A stretch of 34,307 nt of DNA from Azoarcus sp. (GTDB taxonomy: Bacteria > Pseudomonadota > Gammaproteobacteria > Burkholderiales > Rhodocyclaceae). Positions 20,007-28,781 of the stretch are shown in pieces. Under the pieces are notes generated by a model. That model was not told the DNA's origin. It did not search any database and was given only the letters and a program-made list of their open reading frames with translations. The DNA is taken from the NCBI GenBank assembly GCA_030656215.1, contig JAUSOD010000045.1:1-34307 (forward strand), read 5' to 3'. Numbering within the stretch: position 1 is the first letter of the stretch; each line of letters opens with the position of its first letter. A program made the translations under genes and the position numbers.

Positions 20007-21632
20007 GTGCGGCTGGACGCGCGCAGCACGCTGGCGTGCTATCTGCTGTTGCTGGTGGGGTATGTCGGCGGGGCGCTGGTCCCGCTGATGAACAACGATT
20101 CCGCGCATCACGCCGGGATTGCACTGCACATGTACCTGTCGGGTGACTGGCTGCAGCTAGTCACCCAGGGGCAGGACTACCTCGACAAGCCACACCTGCT
20201 GTTCTGGCTGGCGGCAGCTTCGTTCAAGGTGTTTGGTGTCACCACCTTCGCCTACAAGCTGCCCTCGCTGCTGTTCTCGGTGCTGGCGGTGTATTCCACT
20301 ACGCAACTCGGCCGCCTGCTGCACTCGGCCGAGGTCGGTCGCCTGGCCGGGCTGATCCTGGCCAGCGCGCTGGCCTTCGTCATCGCCAACAACGACGTGC
20401 GGATGGATGCGCTGCTCACTGGCGCGATCATCTTCTCGATCTGGCAGCTGGCCGAGTTCGTCGCTGGCGGGCGCTGGCGCAACCTGTTGCTGGCCGGGCT
20501 CGGGCTGGCGCTGGGGTTTGCGACCAAGGGCATGATCGGGGTGGCGATGCCGGGGATCGCGATCTTCCTCCATCTGCTCTATCGGCGCGACTGGGGGCGG
20601 CTGTTCGACCCGCGCTGGCTGGCGTTGCCGCTGATCGTGCTCGCCTTCGCGTCGCCGGTGCTGTTTGCCTACCATCATCAGTTCGGTGTCGACGGGGTGA
20701 AATTCATCCTGTGGTCGCAGAACTTCGAGCGCCTGGCCGGCGAACGTTTCGGCAATGCCGGTGCCGAGGACCCGTTCTTCTTCTTTCACACCTTCCTGTG
20801 GGCCTTCCTGCCGTGGTCGCTGCTCACCCTGTGGGCGCTGGTGGTCCATGGCGGGCGTGTGATCGGTGGCGGGCTGCGGCTGCAGGCGGGCGAAGAGGTG
20901 CTGAGCTTCGGCACCATCGTGGTGCTGTTCGCAATCATCTCGAGTTCGCAGTTCAAGCTGCCGCACTACCTCAATATTCTGCTGCCACTGTTCTCCATCC
21001 TCCTTGCCGGCTGGCTGGCGCCGCGCATCGAACGCCCGGCCACGCGGGCGCTGTGGATCGTGCAGGGCGCTGCGATTGCACTCCTCGTGGTGCTGGCGGT
21101 GGCGATCAATGGCTGGGCGTTTCCGCTCCGCAGCCCTGGTGTGGCCGCGGGTGCCATTACGCTCGCGGTTGTGGGGCTGGTCTTGATGCGCCGGCGGCAG
21201 GGCGGTGCCCGGGTCGTGGTTGCATCGGTGGCAGCGGCCGCTGTGTTCAATTTCCTGCTCAATCTCAACTTCTATCCGCAGCTGCTGGGCTACCAGGCTG
21301 GCAACATGCTGGGCGAGGCGGTCGAGCGTCTCGGAGTCGAACCCGATTCGGTGTACTACCTCGAGGGCATGGGGCGGGCGGGCAGCTTCGATTTCACCAC
21401 CGCGCGCCTGACGCCGACCCTGAGCGTGGACGCGCTGCGGTCGATGTCCGGCACGGTGGTGATCTACACCTCGGACCGCGGGCGTGAGGCGGTCGAGGCG
21501 TCCGGCCTGCGTACGGAAATCCTGGCAACAAATCCGGATTTTCGTGTCACCCGGCTCAATGCCCGCTTCCTCGACCCGGCCAAGCGCCCCGCGACCCTGA
21601 CACCATACTTCTTGCTCAAGGTGGGACCATGA
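20007..21632 (+). CDS. ArnT-like GT-C glycosyltransferase
   Basis: A 541-aa integral membrane protein starting at GTG 20007, with GGAG 7 nt ahead. It has about ten to twelve hydrophobic helices. The first large periplasmic loop has NNDSAHHAGIALHMYLSGDW and then YLDKPHLLFWLAAASFKVFG, the layout of ArnT/PMT-family enzymes that use undecaprenyl- or dolichyl-phosphate sugars; KPHLLFW replaces the usual KPPLLYW. The C-terminal 120 residues form a soluble domain. Probable role: transfer of a lipid-linked sugar to a surface glycan, lipid A or protein at the periplasmic face. The epimerase just before it may make the sugar. The donor and acceptor are unknown. Confidence 0.85.
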   Translation: MRLDARSTLACYLLLLVGYVGGALVPLMNNDSAHHAGIALHMYLSGDWLQLVTQGQDYLDKPHLLFWLAAASFKVFGVTTFAYKLPSLLFSVLAVYSTTQLGRLLHSAEVGRLAGLILASALAFVIANNDVRMDALLTGAIIFSIWQLAEFVAGGRWRNLLLAGLGLALGFATKGMIGVAMPGIAIFLHLLYRRDWGRLFDPRWLALPLIVLAFASPVLFAYHHQFGVDGVKFILWSQNFERLAGERFGNAGAEDPFFFFHTFLWAFLPWSLLTLWALVVHGGRVIGGGLRLQAGEEVLSFGTIVVLFAIISSSQFKLPHYLNILLPLFSILLAGWLAPRIERPATRALWIVQGAAIALLVVLAVAINGWAFPLRSPGVAAGAITLAVVGLVLMRRRQGGARVVVASVAAAAVFNFLLNLNFYPQLLGYQAGNMLGEAVERLGVEPDSVYYLEGMGRAGSFDFTTARLTPTLSVDALRSMSGTVVIYTSDRGREAVEASGLRTEILATNPDFRVTRLNARFLDPAKRPATLTPYFLLKVGP

Positions 21633-22927
21633 ACTTCACTCGCTGGTTGGGCGGGGGGCTGATTGTCCTCGTCACGGCATGGGCCGCGTGGCCGGGGATG
21701 AATCCGAGCCTCTCCCCGACCCTCACGCCCGGCTTTGTGCCGCCTGCGCCTTCGTCCGCAGGCGTGGCGACGCCCCGTTTCAGCAGCGCGATCGTCAATG
21801 CCGCCGAGCCGCTGCGTGTGCATGCAGCGTCGATCACCGAGCTGCCCGACGGTCGCCTGTTCTCGACCTGGTTCGGTGGCGAGCGTGAGGGCGGCACCGA
21901 GGTCCAGGTCTACGCGGCCTTCCGCGACGCGGATGCGCTTGCATGGGGCCCCCAGCAGGCGATCGCCTCGCCCGCGCAAAGCACGCGCGATCTCGGTCTG
22001 CTGGTGCGCAAGATGGGTAATCCGGTCGCCTTCGTGACCCCGCGCGGCGAGCTGTGGGTGATCTACGTCAGTGTGACCATGGGGGGCTGGGCGACCAGTC
22101 ATCTCAACCTGCTGCGCTCGCCCGATCTCGGCCGTAGCTGGCTGCCGGCCACCCGACTGGTGAGCTCGCCCTTCATCAATCTCAGTACCCTGGTCAAGGG
22201 CGCGCCGGTGTTCTACGACAATGGCGAGATCGGTGTGCCGGTGTATCACGAACTGGCGGGCAAGTTCGCCGAGTTGCTGGTGCTCTCGGATGCGGGTGAG
22301 GTGCGGCGCAAGATCCGCATGGATCACGGCCATCGCACCTTGCAACCGGTGGTGCTGGTGCAGGACGCGCAGCGCGCAGTGGCGCTGATGCGTGACGCCA
22401 CCGAAGATCCGCCGCGCGCATGGCGCAGCGAAACCCGGGACGGTGGACGCAGCTGGAGCGCACCGCAATCCACCGATCTCCCCAACCCGAACTCGGCGCT
22501 GGCTGCCGTGCGCCTGGACGACGGTCGGCTGATCGCGGTTGCGAACGACACCGAGCACGATCGCCTGCGCCTGTCACTGCTGGTGAGTACGGATGAAGGC
22601 CTGCACTGGCGGGTCATTCACCGCTTCGAGGACAAGCAGGCGCTGTTTGGCCAGAACCTCGATATCGATCGCTTCCGTCCGGTGCTGGCGGGTGATCTCG
22701 ATGCGCTCGGGCCGGGTCCGGCCCGCGATGCGATCGCGGCCAATGCCGAACGCAACCTGTGCCGTTCGGGCGATAGTTGCAGCTGGCAATATGACTACCC
22801 GCACCTGATTCGCGCCGGCAACGGCGACTTTCACCTCGTCTACACCTGGAACCGCTCCTTCGTGCGCCACCTCAGCTTCAATCACGCCTGGCTGGATGCG
22901 CGCCTGCGGCTGGAGGAGCGCCTGTGA
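21629..22927 (+). CDS. Asp-box (sialidase/BNR-type) exported protein
   Basis: A 432-aa protein starting at the ATG of the ATGA overlap with the glycosyltransferase. An N-terminal hydrophobic segment (about 6-24) is a signal anchor. The rest is a beta-propeller of the exo-alpha-sialidase superfamily: Asp boxes occur as SPDLGRSW, TRDGGRSW and STDEGLHW, with FSTWFGGEREG and YPHLIRAGNGDFHLVYTWNR at the ends, where catalytic arginine and tyrosine residues would sit. Sialidase activity itself is not shown, since a glycan-trimming or lyase-like role on the polymer made by this operon is as likely. The gene overlaps the next one as well. Confidence 0.8.
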   Translation: MNFTRWLGGGLIVLVTAWAAWPGMNPSLSPTLTPGFVPPAPSSAGVATPRFSSAIVNAAEPLRVHAASITELPDGRLFSTWFGGEREGGTEVQVYAAFRDADALAWGPQQAIASPAQSTRDLGLLVRKMGNPVAFVTPRGELWVIYVSVTMGGWATSHLNLLRSPDLGRSWLPATRLVSSPFINLSTLVKGAPVFYDNGEIGVPVYHELAGKFAELLVLSDAGEVRRKIRMDHGHRTLQPVVLVQDAQRAVALMRDATEDPPRAWRSETRDGGRSWSAPQSTDLPNPNSALAAVRLDDGRLIAVANDTEHDRLRLSLLVSTDEGLHWRVIHRFEDKQALFGQNLDIDRFRPVLAGDLDALGPGPARDAIAANAERNLCRSGDSCSWQYDYPHLIRAGNGDFHLVYTWNRSFVRHLSFNHAWLDARLRLEERL

Positions 22928-23541
22928 TTGCCACCGTGTTCGATACCCTGGTTTGGGCACTGGCGTTTTCCTTGTGCGTGCCCGGACTCGGCGGCCGGCC
23001 CGCACGCGCCGTCGCGGTTTTGCTCGGCATCGCACTGGCGATCAGCATTCCGCTAGCCGACAGCAGCCTGATGGGGGCATTGCGGGGCCTGTTCGCCGGG
23101 CTGTCGGTGGCAAGTCTGGTGGTGCTGACGGCGTTGTTCGTCGCCCGGGTGCAGCGCGGTGGCGTGTTCGCAGGCGGCGAGCGGGTGTCGATTGCGGTGC
23201 TGGCGACGGTGGTGGGCGTGCTGTTCTATCCGCTCGCGCTCGGCCTGGGGCCGGTTGATCCCTATGCCTGGGGCTACGGCGGCGCCACCCTGGCGCTGAT
23301 CGCGGGTGGCGTGGGTTTGCTCGCGTGGATGGCGGGTTTGCGCGTGCTTGTGCTATGCCTCGTGCTGGCGCTGCCGGCATGGCGCATGCAGTTGCTGGCT
23401 TCGCCCAATCTGTGGGATTACCTGATCGACCCGCTGCTTGCGATCGGCGCCTTGATCGCGCTGATCGTGATGGCGCTGAAGTCTGCGCGTCGAGTCAGCA
23501 GCCGGCCGGAACAGCCAGGTGTCAAAAGGGGCGCAGCTTGA
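22924..23541 (+). CDS. Hypothetical multi-spanning membrane protein
   Basis: A 205-aa protein beginning at GTG 22924, which overlaps the preceding stop (GTGA). It has about six hydrophobic stretches, roughly residues 5-20, 30-45, 55-73, 86-106, 118-150 and 168-185, and a short basic tail. I recognise no domain. Its place at the end of the epimerase - glycosyltransferase - Asp-box operon suggests a helper for the same glycan pathway, perhaps a partner of the glycosyltransferase. The stop lies 3 bp from the convergent stop of the hemerythrin gene. Confidence 0.75.
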   Translation: MIATVFDTLVWALAFSLCVPGLGGRPARAVAVLLGIALAISIPLADSSLMGALRGLFAGLSVASLVVLTALFVARVQRGGVFAGGERVSIAVLATVVGVLFYPLALGLGPVDPYAWGYGGATLALIAGGVGLLAWMAGLRVLVLCLVLALPAWRMQLLASPNLWDYLIDPLLAIGALIALIVMALKSARRVSSRPEQPGVKRGAA

Positions 23542-23544
23542 TGT

Positions 23545-23952
23545 TCAGGCCACCGCGCCCGCCTTGCGCAGATGGGCGGCGAGGGCCGCGTCCATCGTTG
23601 CCAGATGCAGTTCGAACCACTCGGGCAGGCTTTCGCGCACATAGGCGCGCACCAGCAGCAAGCGTCCACGCTGCACCCCGCGGCTGAAAGCGCGCAGTTC
23701 GGCGAGCACCCGCTGGTGCTCGCCGATGTGTTCGCCAATCGCGGGAAAGCGGCTCGCGCGCATGGCCGCGTCCTCGGCGGTGAAATGCGCGCGGCTATGG
23801 TCGAGCAGTTCGCTGAACAGGGCCGGAAATTCCGCATCCCCGGCCGTCGCCAGGCGTGCCGCGAGGCTCACGAAGCTGCGGTGGGTGGCGTCCATCTCCG
23901 CCACCCCGAGTAGGTGGCGGTCGTCATTCCACTGCAGTGCTTCGATCGCCAC
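23545..23952 (-). CDS. Bacteriohemerythrin, nif-linked
   Basis: A 135-aa single-domain hemerythrin beginning at GTG 23952 (VAIEALQWNDDRH). The seven di-iron ligands expected of the family are all present: H24, H56, E60, H75, H79, H116 and D121. It should therefore bind oxygen reversibly at a di-iron centre. It follows the SIR2-like gene with 1 bp between stop and start. Both share a promoter region with sigma-54 and NifA-type sites, so the gene is probably made when nitrogenase is. Oxygen delivery to respiration or scavenging near nitrogenase is the likely purpose; sensing is also possible. Confidence 0.92.
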   Translation of the reverse strand: MAIEALQWNDDRHLLGVAEMDATHRSFVSLAARLATAGDAEFPALFSELLDHSRAHFTAEDAAMRASRFPAIGEHIGEHQRVLAELRAFSRGVQRGRLLLVRAYVRESLPEWFELHLATMDAALAAHLRKAGAVA

Positions 23953-23953
23953 C

Positions 23954-24796
23954 TCAGGCCGCCTCGGCCACCGGCAGGCCGGCCAGCTCGCGCCAGTCGG
24001 CATCGATGACTTCCAGCCCGATGCGGGCGCAGAAGCGCTTCTCCTTGTCGTTTGCACCCGGGATGAGCGCCCAGCCGGCGGGGCTGGCGGCACCGTAGAT
24101 GAAATCGGCCAGCAGCATGCGGATGGTGTCGCGGTTCAGACGCGCGCCGAGCACCACATAGCGTAGCCCCTTGCGCCGCTCCTTGAGGTAGGGGGGGATG
24201 GCGAAGCCGCCCATCAGTTCGGTGATGTAATCGACGAAGTCGGCATCCGACGCAATCCAGTTCGGCTCCGGCCACGGCGTGCCACAGGGCTTGAACAGGA
24301 TGGGTGCAGCAGGATCGATGTCGCCGTCTTCCGCGGCGGTATAGCTGGTGCCATCGTGACGGAACAGCTTGTAGCGCAGGCCGCCGGCAATGCGCGCGAT
24401 ACCGACGATCAGGGTATGCGGGCGATCGGCCCAGGCTTGCTGTAGCCCGGTGTCGCGGTTGAGGTCGATGATGTAGGGCAGCTTCAGCCCGGTGAGCCAC
24501 TGGTGGAGCGCGGCTTCCGACCAGCCGCGGTCGGCGTAGATGCCTTCCAGCGCCCGATTGACGGCAACCCGGCCGCGTTTGAGTTCGATGTTCATCGCCG
24601 CGCGGGGGAACTCGTACATCAGGCGCGGTGACATCGGCTGGCCGTTGTTCAGGGCAAGGATCAGCTCGTCGCTGGTGGCGGGGATCTTGCTGCCGGTCTT
24701 CTTGTTGGTGACATCGGAGAGCGCGTCGGCGCCGATGAAGGGGACTATTTCACCGGCGGCGAGGCCGGCCCGGATCTGGTCTAAGCTTGTCGTCAT
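23954..24796 (-). CDS. SIR2-like domain protein in the nif regulon
   Basis: A 280-aa protein with start at 24796, which has AAGGAA about 6 nt ahead. The N-terminus VPFIGADALSDV (18-29) matches the NAD-binding GAG motif of SIR2-like proteins but reads GAD. IIDLNRDTGLQ (109-119) stands where the family has a T-N-x-D motif. KPCGTPWPEPNWIASDADFVDYI and LRYVVLGARLNRDTIRMLLADFIYG resemble the later HG-like and C-terminal parts. No zinc-binding cysteines of true sirtuins are seen. It may be an NAD-binding or NADase-type protein. It is the first gene of an operon with bacteriohemerythrin, next to draT, which also consumes NAD. The true function is unknown. Confidence 0.8.
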   Translation of the reverse strand: MTTSLDQIRAGLAAGEIVPFIGADALSDVTNKKTGSKIPATSDELILALNNGQPMSPRLMYEFPRAAMNIELKRGRVAVNRALEGIYADRGWSEAALHQWLTGLKLPYIIDLNRDTGLQQAWADRPHTLIVGIARIAGGLRYKLFRHDGTSYTAAEDGDIDPAAPILFKPCGTPWPEPNWIASDADFVDYITELMGGFAIPPYLKERRKGLRYVVLGARLNRDTIRMLLADFIYGAASPAGWALIPGANDKEKRFCARIGLEVIDADWRELAGLPVAEAA

Positions 24797-24874
24797 GAGC
24801 CTTCCTTGTGGTGTTCGGCGGGGGTTCGGAGCGGGTGCCAGGAGCGCGAAATACGCAGCGTCAAGTACACATGT

Positions 24875-24889
24875 GCAAGATCGGTGCCA
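24875..24889 (-). promoter_or_regulatory. Sigma-54 promoter of the SIR2-hemerythrin operon
   Basis: On the minus strand the sequence reads TGGCAC-CGATC-TTGC, an exact match to the -24/-12 consensus TGGCAC-N5-TTGC. It lies about 80 bp before the start codon at 24796 and reads toward it. Two enhancer-type sites lie upstream. Confidence 0.9.
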
Positions 24890-24961
24890 TCGGTGCCGGC
24901 CGCCTGCAATGGCGTATCTGCAGGGATGGTGGCGCGCCCGCGATGAGCGGGGGCTGGCAGG

Positions 24962-24977
24962 TGTCGTGCGCACGACA
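24962..24977. promoter_or_regulatory. NifA-type upstream activator site 1 (SIR2 operon)
   Basis: TGTCGTGCGCACGACA fits TGT-N10-ACA exactly and is also a perfect 16-bp palindrome. Its centre is about 80 bp upstream of the -24 element, the usual distance for a NifA enhancer. Confidence 0.85.
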
Positions 24978-24983
24978 AGCGTG

Positions 24984-24999
24984 TGTCGAGTTTCCGACA
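24984..24999. promoter_or_regulatory. NifA-type upstream activator site 2 (SIR2 operon)
   Basis: TGTCGAGTTTCCGACA fits TGT-N10-ACA, with a TGTCG/CGACA inverted repeat. Its centre lies 22 bp from that of site 1, about two helical turns, so two activator dimers or hexamer contacts could lie on the same DNA face. Confidence 0.8.
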
Positions 25000-25088
25000 G
25001 GGCGTTCACCCACCCCGGGATCAGCTCACGCGCCGAAGAAGTCCGGCGGCATGCCGGAGCGGGGTGGGGCGTGCGCCGACGCTCGTCT

Positions 25089-26024
25089 TCAACATTCCCG
25101 CCGTGCGGCAACCACCCCGCCAATCACGAGGAATTCCTCTTCTCCCTGCAGCAAACCGGGCAGCAGTCCGGTAAAGGCGAGGATCTTCTCGCGCGGGATC
25201 GCACATGACACCACGACATCACCAAACTCGTCCGCGCGCTCGCGGCTGGCGGAGAAGGAGCTGAGGTTGTTCAGTTCGATCAAGTGGCGGCCGTCTTCCA
25301 GCGCCGGGGCGCCGGGCAGGGTGCGTGCGCCCGACAGGCCGCGATAAAGGGTGAGGTGAGGGGTGGACTGACCGGGCGCGTCGCCGTGCCGCGCCAGTTC
25401 GTGCTGCGACCATGCGTAGAGCAGGTCGATCTGCGCCTCGAGTGCGCCGGTGGTGTACAGGCCGGCGCCGGCCTCGCGCTCGAAGGCGATGCGGGAGGCG
25501 GTGCCGCTGTCGCCGACCGGTCCGCGGTGAAAGCGGGTGAGCAGGCCGAAGCGCGATTCCACCCAGGCTTTGAGGATGGCCCCTTCCCGGCTTTCGGCAT
25601 TGAACAGCCAGCCGCGCAGCAGACGCAGGTAGTCCAGCCGGCTGCGATCGATACGGGCGCTCGCCGAGAAGCCGAGCGCGCCCGGATTGTCGAGCTGGAA
25701 ATGCGCGTTCATGTAGGTGCGAAACAGTTGTGCACGCGCTGGCGCCTGGTTGAGCCCCGCCAGCCGGTCGAACAGCGGGCGGTGCAGGGGTAGAACGCCA
25801 TCCAGTTCCAGGGCGCAGGGTGCGAGCTGGAAGGCGAAGCTGGCCAGCGCTTCGGGCGGCAGGTTGGCGCGATTGAGCGGGCGCCGGCCTGCAGCCGGAA
25901 TGGTAAGGCGTGCGAGCCTTGCAGGAATCCCGACGTGAATGTTGTCGGCCCTACAAAATGTAGGGGTTTTGTCGCACAGGGCATCCCCCGAGCTGCCAGG
26001 GGTGTCAGGGGTGTTCTCTTTCAT
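25089..26024 (-). CDS. draT: NAD+-dinitrogenase-reductase ADP-ribosyltransferase DraT
   Basis: Transfers ADP-ribose from NAD+ to an arginine of NifH (R102 here) and so shuts nitrogenase off when ammonium appears or energy falls. The protein is 311 aa. Conserved motifs are NLPPEALASFAFQ, LDGVLPLHRPLFDRL, DYLRLLRGW, AWVESRFGLLTRFHRGP, TGALEAQIDLLYAWSQHELAR, LYRGLSG, LNNLSSFSASRERADEFGD and GLLPGLLQGEEEFLVIGG. The LYRG arginine, the SFS stretch and the later glutamate give the R-S-E type site. The start at 26024 gives an N-terminal extension of about 45 residues; no ATG, GTG or TTG lies between it and the conserved part. The activating hydrolase gene draG is not adjacent. It is divergent from nifH and holds the probable nifH enhancer in its 5' end. 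Confidence 0.93.
   Translation of the reverse strand: MKENTPDTPGSSGDALCDKTPTFCRADNIHVGIPARLARLTIPAAGRRPLNRANLPPEALASFAFQLAPCALELDGVLPLHRPLFDRLAGLNQAPARAQLFRTYMNAHFQLDNPGALGFSASARIDRSRLDYLRLLRGWLFNAESREGAILKAWVESRFGLLTRFHRGPVGDSGTASRIAFEREAGAGLYTTGALEAQIDLLYAWSQHELARHGDAPGQSTPHLTLYRGLSGARTLPGAPALEDGRHLIELNNLSSFSASRERADEFGDVVVSCAIPREKILAFTGLLPGLLQGEEEFLVIGGVVAARREC
25940..25955. promoter_or_regulatory. NifA-type upstream activator site of nifH
   Basis: TGT-TGTCGGCCCT-ACA fits TGT-N10-ACA. It lies about 100 bp upstream of the nifH -24 element and falls inside the draT coding region. It overlaps a perfect palindrome CCCTACA-AAA-TGTAGGG (25949-25965). Confidence 0.75.
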
Positions 26025-26036
26025 TTCAATGGCTTG
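26024..26036 (+). promoter_or_regulatory. Possible IHF site between nifH enhancer and promoter
   Basis: TTTCAA-TGGC-TTG is one mismatch from the IHF consensus WATCAA-N4-TTR and lies between the NifA site and the sigma-54 promoter, where IHF bends DNA in many nifH promoters. The match is short, so this is tentative. Confidence 0.3.
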
Positions 26037-26053
26037 GAGAAAAATTATCGAGG

Positions 26054-26068
26054 TGGCACGCTCATTGC
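26054..26068 (+). promoter_or_regulatory. Sigma-54 promoter of nifHDK
   Basis: TGGCAC-GCTCA-TTGC matches the -24/-12 consensus exactly and is followed by AAAAGC. It sits 87 bp before the nifH ATG, giving a leader of about 60 nt. Confidence 0.95.
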
Positions 26069-26134
26069 AAAAGCTTGCTCGTGGTTCAACGCAACACGAT
26101 CGATTCACGAGTCCCAAGTTCCGACAAGGAGTAA

Positions 26135-27046
<912 letters not shown>

Positions 27047-27052
27047 TCTGCC

Positions 27053-27073
27053 GTGCGGGCGTGAAGCCCGCAC
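27053..27073 (+). other. Intercistronic hairpin nifH-nifD, 1
   Basis: Perfect 8-bp stem GTGCGGGC/GCCCGCAC with loop GTGAA, 6 bp after the nifH stop. No U tract follows, so it is more likely a processing or stability element than a full terminator. A similar stem recurs before nifK. Confidence 0.8.
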
Positions 27074-27079
27074 TATCAG

Positions 27080-27109
27080 CCCGGTGGCCGGCTGCTGCCT
27101 GCCACCGGG
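27080..27109 (+). other. Intercistronic hairpin nifH-nifD, 2
   Basis: Perfect 9-bp stem CCCGGTGGC/GCCACCGGG around a 12-nt loop, 6 nt after the first hairpin. The tandem pair occupies the first half of the 125-bp spacer. No U tract is present. Confidence 0.8.
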
Positions 27110-27171
27110 TATCGCGCAAAACCTAAGCATGGTGTGCACAGATTGGTGCCAGCATGAACAGGAGAAGCAAG

Positions 27172-28647
27172 ATGTCTACGCTCACCCGTGAAGAAACCGA
27201 GAGCTTGATCCAGGAAGTACTCGAGGTTTATCCCGAAAAGGCCAAGAAAGATCGCGCCAAGCACCTTGCGATCAATGATCAGTCGATCGAACAGTCGAAG
27301 AAGTGCATCACCTCCAACCGCAAGTCGCTGCCTGGCGTGATGACCATCCGCGGCTGTGCCTACGCTGGTTCGCGTGGTGTGGTGTGGGGTCCGATCAAGG
27401 ACATGATCCACATCTCCCACGGCCCCGTCGGCTGCGGTCAGTATTCGCGCGCCGGTCGCCGCAACTACTACGTCGGCACCACCGGCGTGAACACCTTTGC
27501 CGAGATGAACTTCACCTCCGATTTCCAGGAGAAGGACATCGTTTTCGGCGGCGACAAGAAGCTCGCCAAGATCATGAACGAGATCGAAGGCCTGTTCCCG
27601 CTGCACAAGGGTATCAGCGTGCAGTCGGAATGCCCGATCGGCCTGATCGGCGACGACATCGAAGCCGTGTCCAAGAAGGCCGCGAAGGAACTCAACAAGG
27701 TCGTGGTGCCGGTGCGCTGCGAAGGCTTCCGCGGCGTGTCGCAGTCGCTCGGCCATCACATCGCCAATGACGCGATCCGTGACTGGGTGCTGTCGAACCG
27801 TGACGGCAAGGAATTCGAGTCCACCCCGTACGACGTGACCATCATCGGCGACTACAACATCGGTGGCGATGCCTGGGCTTCCCGCATCTTCCTCGAAGAG
27901 ATGGGTCTGCGCGTCATCGCCCAGTGGTCCGGCGACGGCACCATCGCTGAAATGGAAAACACCCCGAAGGCGAAGCTGAACCTGCTCCACTGCTACCGCT
28001 CGATGAACTACATCAGTCGGCACATGGAAGAGAAGTACGGCATCCCCTGGATGGAGTACAACTTCTTCGGCCCGACCAAGATCGAAGAGTCGCTGCGTCG
28101 TATCGCCGCCTTCTTCGACGACTCCATCAAGGAGAAGTGCGAACTGGTGATCGCGCGCTACAAGCCGATGATGCAAGCCGTCATCGACAAGTTCAAGCCG
28201 CGTCTGCAGGGCAAGCGCGTCATGCTCTACATCGGTGGTCTGCGTCCGCGTCACGTCATCGGCGCCTACGAAGATCTGGGCATGGAAGTGGTCGGTACCG
28301 GCTACGAATTCGGCCACAACGACGACTACGATCGCACCATCCAGGAAATGGGTAACGCCACCCTGCTCTATGACGACGTCACTGGCTTCGAGCTGGAAGA
28401 GTTCGTCAAGCGGATCAAGCCCGACCTCGTTGGCTCCGGCATCAAGGAAAAGTACATCTATCAAAAGATGGGCATTCCCTTCCGCCAGATGCACAGCTGG
28501 GACTACTCCGGCCCATATCACGGCTTTGACGGCTTCGCCATCTTCGCCCGTGACATGGACATGACGCTGAATAACCCGTGCTGGGGCAAGCAAGTCCCGC
28601 CGTGGAAGCTCGTCAAGCCCGCCGAAGAAGTGAAGGCCGCTGCGTAA
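27172..28647 (+). CDS. nifD: Nitrogenase MoFe protein alpha chain NifD
   Basis: Alpha subunit holding FeMo-co and half of the P-cluster. The protein is 491 aa from the ATG at 27172, which has AGGAGA 6 nt ahead; an ATG at 27154 is in frame but would put the ribosome-binding site inside the gene. P-cluster ligands are C62, C88 and C154; FeMo-co ligands are C274 ([10 protein letters not shown]) and H441 ([14 protein letters not shown]). H195 in [10 protein letters not shown] and R-x-R near 359-361 (GLRPRH) line the cofactor pocket. It lies 125 bp behind nifH and 191 bp ahead of nifK. It is a standard molybdenum enzyme, not the Anf or Vnf form. Confidence 0.99.
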   Translation: MSTLTREETESLIQEVLEVYPEKAKKDRAKHLAINDQSIEQSKKCITSNRKSLPGVMTIRGCAYAGSRGVVWGPIKDMIHISHGPVGCGQYSRAGRRNYYVGTTGVNTFAEMNFTSDFQEKDIVFGGDKKLAKIMNEIEGLFPLHKGISVQSECPIGLIGDDIEAVSKKAAKELNKVVVPVRCEGFRGVSQSLGHHIANDAIRDWVLSNRDGKEFESTPYDVTIIGDYNIGGDAWASRIFLEEMGLRVIAQWSGDGTIAEMENTPKAKLNLLHCYRSMNYISRHMEEKYGIPWMEYNFFGPTKIEESLRRIAAFFDDSIKEKCELVIARYKPMMQAVIDKFKPRLQGKRVMLYIGGLRPRHVIGAYEDLGMEVVGTGYEFGHNDDYDRTIQEMGNATLLYDDVTGFELEEFVKRIKPDLVGSGIKEKYIYQKMGIPFRQMHSWDYSGPYHGFDGFAIFARDMDMTLNNPCWGKQVPPWKLVKPAEEVKAAA

Positions 28648-28690
28648 TCAGTGAGTCCGGCCGGATCGACGTTGCGATCCGCCTGTTCAG

Positions 28691-28719
28691 CGCCCCTTGC
28701 GCAAGATGCGCGAGGGGCG
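28691..28719 (+). other. Intercistronic hairpin nifD-nifK, 1
   Basis: CGCCCC-T-TGCGC pairs with GCGCG-AGGGGCG (28708-28719) with one mismatch inside an otherwise 11-bp stem. It lies 43 bp after the nifD stop, with no U tract. Confidence 0.7.
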
Positions 28720-28761
28720 AGTGAAACGGGTCGCGACGCTCCCCGGTGAGCAATGCGTGAT

Positions 28762-28781
28762 GTGCGGGCGATGCCCCGCAC
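28762..28781 (+). other. Intercistronic hairpin nifD-nifK, 2
   Basis: A 7-bp stem GTGCGGG/CCCGCAC around loop CGATGC. It shares its 5' arm with the first nifH-nifD hairpin. A second weaker structure, TGCCTG/CAGGCA with GTCG/CGAC, follows just before the nifK ribosome-binding site. Confidence 0.65.
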
